The position numbers and the translations under genes were made by a program. 64,000 bases of DNA, taken from assembly GCA_033032175.1 (NCBI GenBank), contig CM065324.1, forward strand, positions 2,914,001 through 2,978,000, in the 5' to 3' direction. The notes below the pieces were generated by a model that did not search any database, was not told where the DNA came from, and saw only the letters and a program-made list of their open reading frames with translations. Shown one piece after another: positions 40,501 through 49,500 of the stretch (position 1 is its first letter; each line of letters opens with the position of its first letter). Origin of the DNA: Saturnia japonica (lineage: Eukaryota; Arthropoda; Insecta; Lepidoptera; Saturniidae).

Positions 40501-43500
40501 CATAATTGGACATTTAATTGAATAGACATTTTTGAATTTTAGGCCCTGTTCGGGTGAACGCGCGTTTTGAAAACTCTCTGTAACACAAACCGTTTGCAAA
40601 GCGCGGATGCACTCCCCATACAGAATACAATACAGAATACACGGGTAGGGAATGCAATCCCGAAATACCAGGATCCCACAATATATTTTTCGGAGCAAAT
40701 CTCGGTCGCTTGGCAAGATCCCGCTGGACTGGCGGGATACCAGAGAAGCGTGGATCATACGTGTTACTCTGTGCGCATACATACCTTCAATTCCCCTATA
40801 ATTCACTCATACCTATAGTACCAACCAGCTTGGAAGCTGAGTGAGCTTTTTCAGCTGCTGGCTACCTTGTGTGCAATATCAGGAGCCGTTTAGCAGACGA
40901 CATAATACTACGAAGCCATTTCTATAATATTTTTTAATTTTCTTATGATGTTTACAATTTGCGGTAGGTATGAACCTTCCATATGCCTTTACGTGTTTGT
41001 GGTGCGTACGTGATTATTTAAATTTGTTAGTGATGTTGACGTGACTATATTAAATTGTTATTATAAATGACCATGTCAATTTATGTTTCTGATGTTATGT
41101 CAATTTATGTCTTTAATCTTTGTCTAAATTTTGTTTGAACCAAATCCCTAAATCATATTTAAATTGTTAGATCAGATTTAATATTGACAGTTGCATACAT
41201 TTTGACACAACTAAAATGAATTTAAGCTAAAACTGAATAATTTTCTTTTTTGTTGCAAAGTCACCCATTTAAAATGAAAAAAAGCTTGTTTAGTTTGGGT
41301 TTAAAAACAATAAAACGAGGTCATTATAACGATTGATTTCAGAGGTCTAAATCCACCCTGTTGGATTCCGCAAATACCTTGATTGAAATTATCTTGCGGG
41401 ATTGAATTCCCTAGGCACAGGTAACCGGGGGCTTATTGGCATATTAATATACTAAACAAACTAGCAACCGGCAGTGATTTCGTACACTTTAATGACTAAA
41501 TACTACTTATATAAAAATTTGGCCAATCAACACCTTTTTAACTTATAATATCATATCACAATCTGCCCTAATGTACTTTCAAATCAGTAAAAGAATTTTT
41601 AGAATCGGATCAGTAATTCATGATATAAACTTTACCTCTATAAAACAATAATTTACTATATTGTTTATGAAAACAGAAAACCAATTACATACTTGGCAAT
41701 GCCTATGAAATTATGTACCGTAATTACAAAGTTTATGAGTATTTTGTTCTAACAACACGCGCTTTACGATTACAAAAACCACAGTTTATCCAACGTTGGT
41801 GACGCACCGGTCGTTAAACTTCATTCAAATATAAATAAAACACTATTTAGGTCGTTAGCTTATAAACTGTTTATAAATGTAGACTTAATGAAAATATTTT
41901 TATTATTGACTAGCTGGTACCCGCGACTTCGTCTGTGTATTATTGGATATACACAGACTGATCTCGGAATACGACAAACCAAAAAAAATCGCCGTTTTTG
42001 CGTGATTGAGTAACAAACATAGAAACTTTCCATTTATAAAATTTTTAGGATAACACTGGTTACATTATTACTTTTACCGGGTTAAAAAGTACCCTATGTG
42101 TTATTCGAGGTGATAGACTATCTGTGTGCCAAATTTCATTGAGATCTGTTCAACCGTTTTAGCGTGATTGAGTAACAAACATACAAACATACACACTTTC
42201 ACATTTATTATATTAGTAGGATTAATCATAATTTAAGTACATAGTTGTTATATCCTGGTACAAAGACATTACACTAGGTACTATAAGGTTATAGAGGTGC
42301 CAATTGTCAAATTTCTACCCATTATGTTCGGGGGAAAGTGTTCCTTAGTTTCTTGATTAACATTTTAAAGTTATGAAAAACTTACCGATTTATACTATAC
42401 TTAAGTTAGTATATTATTTAATTTTAATATAATTTTTAGATCTCGATCAACTAAAACTTCTGAAGAAATCTTTGGCTTTTTTGTTAAGTATGGGTTTTAC
42501 TGTTAATTAAGTAATGTGGTGTATTCTTTTGAATATGACATTACATGAACATGAATAGAGTACCGTTTAAGTGATCTCTGATCATCTACAGAAGAACCAT
42601 CGCGACAACCGCTTCTACCGTAAAGCGGTAGCTTTCGCGCTATTGTGTTGTGAACTGCGATCTAAAGAATATGGTCCTGGCGAATAGCAGTCTATCATAG
42701 CCTTTTGAAATTGGTGAAAAATATCCTAAACTCGTAAACAGTATCGAACCTTGAAATCTGAGGAGAATCCTCGGCTTCTTGTGCGTGTTTTACCGTTTGT
42801 ATAATGGGTTGTGTTCCGATGAATTGTTCGACATGATGCCAACGGCTTCTTTCTACCATTGCACCGCTTGCCATCAGCGGGGAGTTCATCCTCGCATCTT
42901 GGAACCTAAATGGTCGCAGACAGTCTAATGTCAGATGAATTTCCTTCCGCTGACGTATCGGACGTGGAATGAGCTCCCGTTGAGGTTTGGACTACAGTAT
43001 GATGTTCTTCGAAAAGGGAATGAATAATTTTAGAAAGGGTCGACAACGCGCATGCGATACTTTTGATTTTGCAAGAGTCCATAGGCTTCGGTAAACGCTG
43101 ATCAGTAGGCTAACCGCTCTTTATCGTGGTATAAAAAACCAACTTATAGCCTGCAATGGCTACTTGGTTATTAATACTCGGCGAGTAATAGCGTTTCAAC
43201 TGACACTTAGTAAGGGGGTCTATATCTCCCTAAACATCTATTCATGTAATGATATAATTTAATTGGATATTTAGGGGATACATACCCCCAACCTTAGACT
43301 ACGACTTTACGTTGAAACACTATTACTCGCTGAATATTCATCGTATATAATACGGAAATATTAAGTGCTAAATCGTAATTATCGCCTGCAAAGTCTCAGG
43401 CGGTCGGTAGCCTAACCTAAAGTGGATATATCTAAATACTTAATTATCATAAGGAATCTCGACATGAACCCTGGCCACGCAAGCTGTTGCTGTCTCATTC

Positions 43501-46500
43501 TCGACACGAAACCCCATTGTCATTGGGAAATCCAAGCTTAGTCATTTGACAACATTTTGTTACCTTCACTTGACAACAATTTATTACCTTAGTTAATTGT
43601 CCCACTTCTAGGTCATCGACTCTTTCCCGTGGAAAGTATGGGTTTATTTACCACGTCAATACACGATGTACTGCAATATCAAATAATAAATTTAATAGTT
43701 CTGTATTTATATACATATAAGCTAAATAATATATAATAATAATTTAATAAAAGCTCGGTCACCAGGATGCTGTATATTATACAGCCTATGTCACTCCCAC
43801 AATTAAGACGAATCTAACAACACCTCGTATGCTGAAATACATCAAGCCGTTTAGGCTACAGAGCTTCCCAAAGAAATATACATGCATACGCTTGAAAACA
43901 TAAACCTCCTTTTTCGCAGTCGGATAAATAGAGATGTGTGGCATAGTAGTGGACATTGGACGGTGATCGTTATTTGTAGTGTTCCTGTGCATATAAGAAA
44001 GACTGTGTACAGAAGATTATAATAGCATCATTTAGCTGTGACGTCAATCATTGTCCATCCGTGAACAGCGTAGTCCAGTGAATTCACCCGTCAGCGACGT
44101 TCTCCTATAGTATCTAACATTCGACTGAGTCCAGTGCACGTTTGTACTGTGACCTCCATCTTGCAATCTCGAATTGCCTGTTAAAATCCATTTTACTTGG
44201 ACCTGTAAACAGCTGGTAATCCTTTAGTACTAGTGTGTAAATGAGGAGATTGGGGAGATCACTACATAATGGGGCTTTATTTTGTAAATATTGAAGTTTT
44301 TCGTGAATAATAGAAAGGTTCCGTTGCGATATGTCGTATGAAAAATCAGTAGAAAGGATTAATACTATTCGTGAGTGTGTTTTTGTTACTCAATGCTTTA
44401 AAAATGTAATTTTAATTACACGAACGCTTTGACTATCAGTGCGAGACTGCGGTTACTGTTTTTAAGACTGTGTGTAGGTTGTCTCTATCAAAATGTGGTT
44501 CAAAACGTGTAAAAAGACTAAAATTGGTAAATATAAGGTTCTGAATGGGAAAACGAACAACTTTAAGACCGGTTATTGGTTATGGAAAAAGACAAAAAGG
44601 TGCATACAATATATCGCTAAGTACTTTGGTATGTTTATCTTTAATTACGTTTAGATGTTATCTAATAAGAAAATGTATATTAGAATAAAATTTTATAGGT
44701 ATATGTATATGAAAGTTCAATTATTTTTGTAAATATTAATTATGTGGACAACGTTCAACCTTCTCGGATATTCTCTACATTTAAATTTTCAAAGTCAATT
44801 AAGTCGTAATTTTTTATTTGCACATAAAATATTTTTTCTTTTCCTGAATATACAGTAATTTCACTAAGCATTACTTACGTGTTTATGGGATAAAATTGCT
44901 TATAATGTTTGTCTCAAAACTGGCATTAGTAGAATTAGAATTTAATCGTAATGATATACTTGCCCCTGGAAGTAATTGGCTAAATAAGATCAAGTTACTG
45001 ATTACTTGATTAGATTGTAATGTTTACATGACTTTTGTTTCTCTGTGTCAATGCCGTGGGGTCATTTGTATTTGTAGGTAGAGTGCTTGAAATATAAAAT
45101 TAATTGGGAATGTAAATAGTAGCGTAGTATCCTATACTATGATTGTTAGTTTCATAAAAAAATCATATGATCAATATCTATTTAAATTATTGAATGCTTT
45201 GTTTGTTTGTTATGTTGCATTGTGTTTGCATGCGACTCTAAAAATTGTTTTTCTTTCTTTTTCATCCGTTCGCTTTTTCATACTATGACTAACATAAAAT
45301 AAATAAGCATGACAAAAATTTACTAATCATTATTTTCTTCTTTTCTCCTATCCTTGTGTTGTTTTGTGTCCTTTTTTTATGTGCCCTTAAAAAAAACCGG
45401 AAATTATTCTATATATTTTACTTACAATTTTTAACGATTCGTCTCTGGTTCAATTAACGACAATTTGCAATTTCGTCGCTACGTTAACGTTTAATTGATT
45501 AATACATCCTTCTAACTGTCACAATGATCCTGCCACTCGGAGTTGTCTATTTTTGTCCTACCGCGATCACACTTGAATTTTCGTTTGTAAATATTTTGTA
45601 ATGTTTTTACCTCATTTTCAATTAATACAACCGCTTTCAATGCCACTAACTAATACACATTATTTGTATGTAAAAAAAAACTTTGATTCAATGTATTGTA
45701 AATTTAACTAAACTTTTCTAAAACCTGCAAAAATTGATATCATTGCTGAAAACAAAAATAATAATAATAATAAAATAACTCGCTGTAAATCTAATTTGCA
45801 AAAACAATTAAAAAAAACACCTAACCCAAATCTCCCAAAATCCTTCCCCGTCTGTTGTGTTTCGTTCATACAGCCCATAGCAATAGGAAAGCTTACTTCA
45901 CTTATTCAGACGGCACGTACGAGGAAGAGTATAGCTGCTGGCCTCCGGCTGTCTGCATGATCCTCATCTCCTTAGTGGAGATCGTGCTGTTCTGCTATGA
46001 CGCGGCCCAGGGGAAGACAAAGGCGAATGGCCCAATGGCTATGCTGTTTATATACGACCCACATAAGAGACAGGAAGCTTGGAGATTCATCACATATATG
46101 CTGGTTCACGTTGGGTACGTTGTTTGTTTTAACTCTATGTATGTTTATCGTTATGGCTACAACGTCACATAAGCCTCTGTCCTCAAGTTCAGCTGTCGGA
46201 ATACACCTACAGATTTTCTACTTGAAGATATTTAGCCAGGCAGGTATTGGAAAATACCCTACCACTATACTATGGTTTCATCACGATGTTTTCTTTCCCC
46301 GAAAGCTCAGACTCATTGTAGGAGTTCGAACTCACGTCGATGGACACGATGGTCCGTACACGCTACCACTGAGCCATCGTTAAGTTAATAATAGTACATT
46401 TTTGCACATGATATTCTTTATACCAGCTGTGCCCGCGGCTTTACTCCCGTGGACGACAGAAGAACGCGTAATGCTTATAAAAATCATAGTTTCTTGAAAC

Positions 46501-49500
46501 TTTAATAACTTTTCATTAATGAAGATATCGCGTTTTTTTTTTTTATAAGGAGTAAAACAAAAAAAATAACCGTTTTCAAAATCTATCCAGTAGTTTTTGC
46601 GTGATGCGAAAGCACACACGAAATGCACAAAGGCGAACCTCAACCAATTTATTTATATAAGGTAGATAAAACACCATTATAGATTATAGGAAAATATGGT
46701 AGTTAGAAATCGCACATCAAAGAAAGTAACAAATTGTTTGTAAATGAATTGAAAAATGTACGAGTACTTACATTTCTAAAGGAGCAGCTATGCAACTTGG
46801 CACCTTTTAGATTTCAGCTCTTTTATCGGTGACAACGTCCACCGCCGAACTTGGCCCCTTTTTCACATTTATGTTTTTGTTGGATGTTAATAATATTATT
46901 TATCGGAAAATGCGTTCACATTTAATTGACTAAGCTGAGGACTTACGCAGTTTTCATACTACTTACTACCTACTGAATTATTGTGTCGTATATCTGTTGG
47001 TGTCCCGTTAATATACAGGCTGGATTTTTGAGATTGGGTAGTAAGGGTTAGGGAGTTTAACCATTGTAGCTACACGAAAACTTTCAGAGGATACCGTCTT
47101 TAACTTTTTGAGAAATTTTGACTGACATTTACAGTTTTAAAAAAGTGTCCAGTTAGCAAGAAAATTGGCACTTTACACAAAAACTTTTTTTCATGCCAGT
47201 CGATCCTGTTTGTTATAAGCATCAATAACGCAATGTGAAACAACTGTTTGAGTACTAACTAATGTTGTCAGGAATCACAAAAAACTTTTACAAAACATTT
47301 TGTACGAAATTATTGTGGCTTCGATATAATAACCTTTTGCGAGAAAAGAGATTCCAACTTATTTTTATCGATAATTAAACTTTTTATTATGGATAGTCTG
47401 GGTGCCACAAAGAAGGCGGTCTCCTCAGAAAGTTTTCTTGTAGCTACATACAACGGTTATTACCATAACTGCTCCATCTCAAAAATCCACCTGTATAAAA
47501 TAATATATCAAATAATAAAAATGTAAGCGACGTTTATTCCGACAGCTGAATTCCGTCAGCATCGTCCGAATTAAAATATACGAGAACGTATTTTTCCTCA
47601 ACTAATCATTTAATTACCAGTTATCACAATTCCTATTCATAATGTTGATTTATTTTGCGTATTTTAAAATAAAATATATGATAATTATTTTACGGGATTT
47701 CCTCATTATGTACTCATGTATGAGTAATACCGGTGTTTTGTAATATAACAATTTTTTTTTGTCCCATAGAGTATTCGATAGAGGCATTGGAGCTAGTTTC
47801 GGCTTGCGCTGTCTGCTACAAATATTTAATTGTGGACCGTTTTGCTCATAATCTAGCTCCATTCGGAGATTAACTTCCAAAGCCCTTATACCTAGTATAT
47901 AAGTTAAGGACCGCGTTCAAAGAAGGCGACAAAGGTTTTTAATAAAATTTAAAGTTCATACTATATTTAATTACTGCAAATATATAAACTTCATTTATAC
48001 TATAACTATAAAGCGTAAAAGATTTTTTGTTTCTATGTTTGTTTAAACACCCTAATCTCTGAAACAACGGTCAGATTCGAAAAAATATTTTTTATATGAT
48101 AGCTTGATTTACGAGGTATACGAGGTAACATAGACAATTTAACATTAGGCTACAAATCTCAGCTAGCCTTATATATATATTGGTTTTTGTTAAGTAAATC
48201 GGAAGCTGAAGTATTCCCGAACTGCTTTATCCGCGTGCGCTGGCGTAATGGTTAATGATACGTAAATACATACAATGTTTTACAAAAATACTAATCCTTA
48301 GTTTATCTAAAAAAAGTTTGCGACAGCATATGTCCTATCTCTTATAAATAAGCCACAATAAGGTAACTTGCGAATTTTTGTTGTTGATGTTTATATATTG
48401 ACTTATGGGTATTAAAAATTATAAAGTTAAATTTTGCTCTTTATAGTATGTTACTTGGACACATAGTTTAGAAGACAATAAAAAAATTATAATAATTTGT
48501 ACTTGTGGGAAGTGGGAACAATTATGATAGGTTAGGATACGTTGGTAGCGCGATGTTTGTCGGATAAAAACTCTAGTGGAACCGTGTGACACAACTAGTA
48601 TTATATATAGAGAAATAGTACAGTAATATCGTAGGTTTTTATTTACATAGTAATCATTATTACTCAAAATGTCTATATCCGTTATGCTTACTGTACTGTT
48701 TTACCCGTGTACCGGCCAGATTGTTTGGCGTTTTTAGTTACTGCATCGATCCTTAGAGTCACAGCGTGAAGTATAGAGTCTATCACGCACCTCATTAAAT
48801 AGAACAGAAATTGCAAGATTAATTTTACAAATCTGACTGGTAGTTCCAGAGCTTAGAGCGTTCAAACAATCTCCTGAGCTATATTATTTGGTAGCTGACC
48901 CGCGCAACTTCGTTTGTGTCACATAATGGAAGCTCTCAAAAGGAATAAATTTTTGCCGTTTTTGCAAAAATTTTCATTAATGTTCCGTTCTAATTGTTCG
49001 TGTGATGTTATACTGCCTATAATAACCTTCCTCGATAAATGGACTATCCATCAGTAAAATAATTTTTCCATTCGAACCAGTGGTTCCTGAGATTAGCGCT
49101 TTCAATTAAACACACTCTTGAAGTTTATAATATTAGTATAGTACATAAGTACTTATAGATCACAAAAACGTAGAGAGGCGCAAAAAAAAGTTTTTTATTG
49201 AGGCTCGGTTTTTTTTCTCGTAGGGAGTTACAGTATCATTAATGATTATAATTTATGTTATAAAAACAGGTTAATAGAACAGTTACAATGGTCTTTTCCA
49301 GGGTATTCCACTTAGTGGTAAACCTTCTCGTGCAGTTGTTCCTTGGTGTACCACTGGAGATGGTGCATCGGTGGTGGCGCGTCACTCTCGTGTACTTGGC
49401 GGGGGTTGCAGCCGGCTCCCTCGCGACCAGCCTCACGGATCCCAAGATATCTCTCGCCGGAGCTTCGGGCGGGGTTTACGCGCTAATCACTGCGCACGTC

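Noticed and set aside
40489..40818. Long frames on both strands (105 and 83 codons)
   Set aside because: The same bases are open both ways, no domain is visible, and no acceptor or donor joins them to the rhomboid exons.
46321..46376. A and B boxes suggesting a tRNA gene
   Set aside because: The spacing and boxes are tRNA-like, but no cloverleaf can be formed and the same body occurs at 15720 and 36935, so it is a tRNA-derived SINE.
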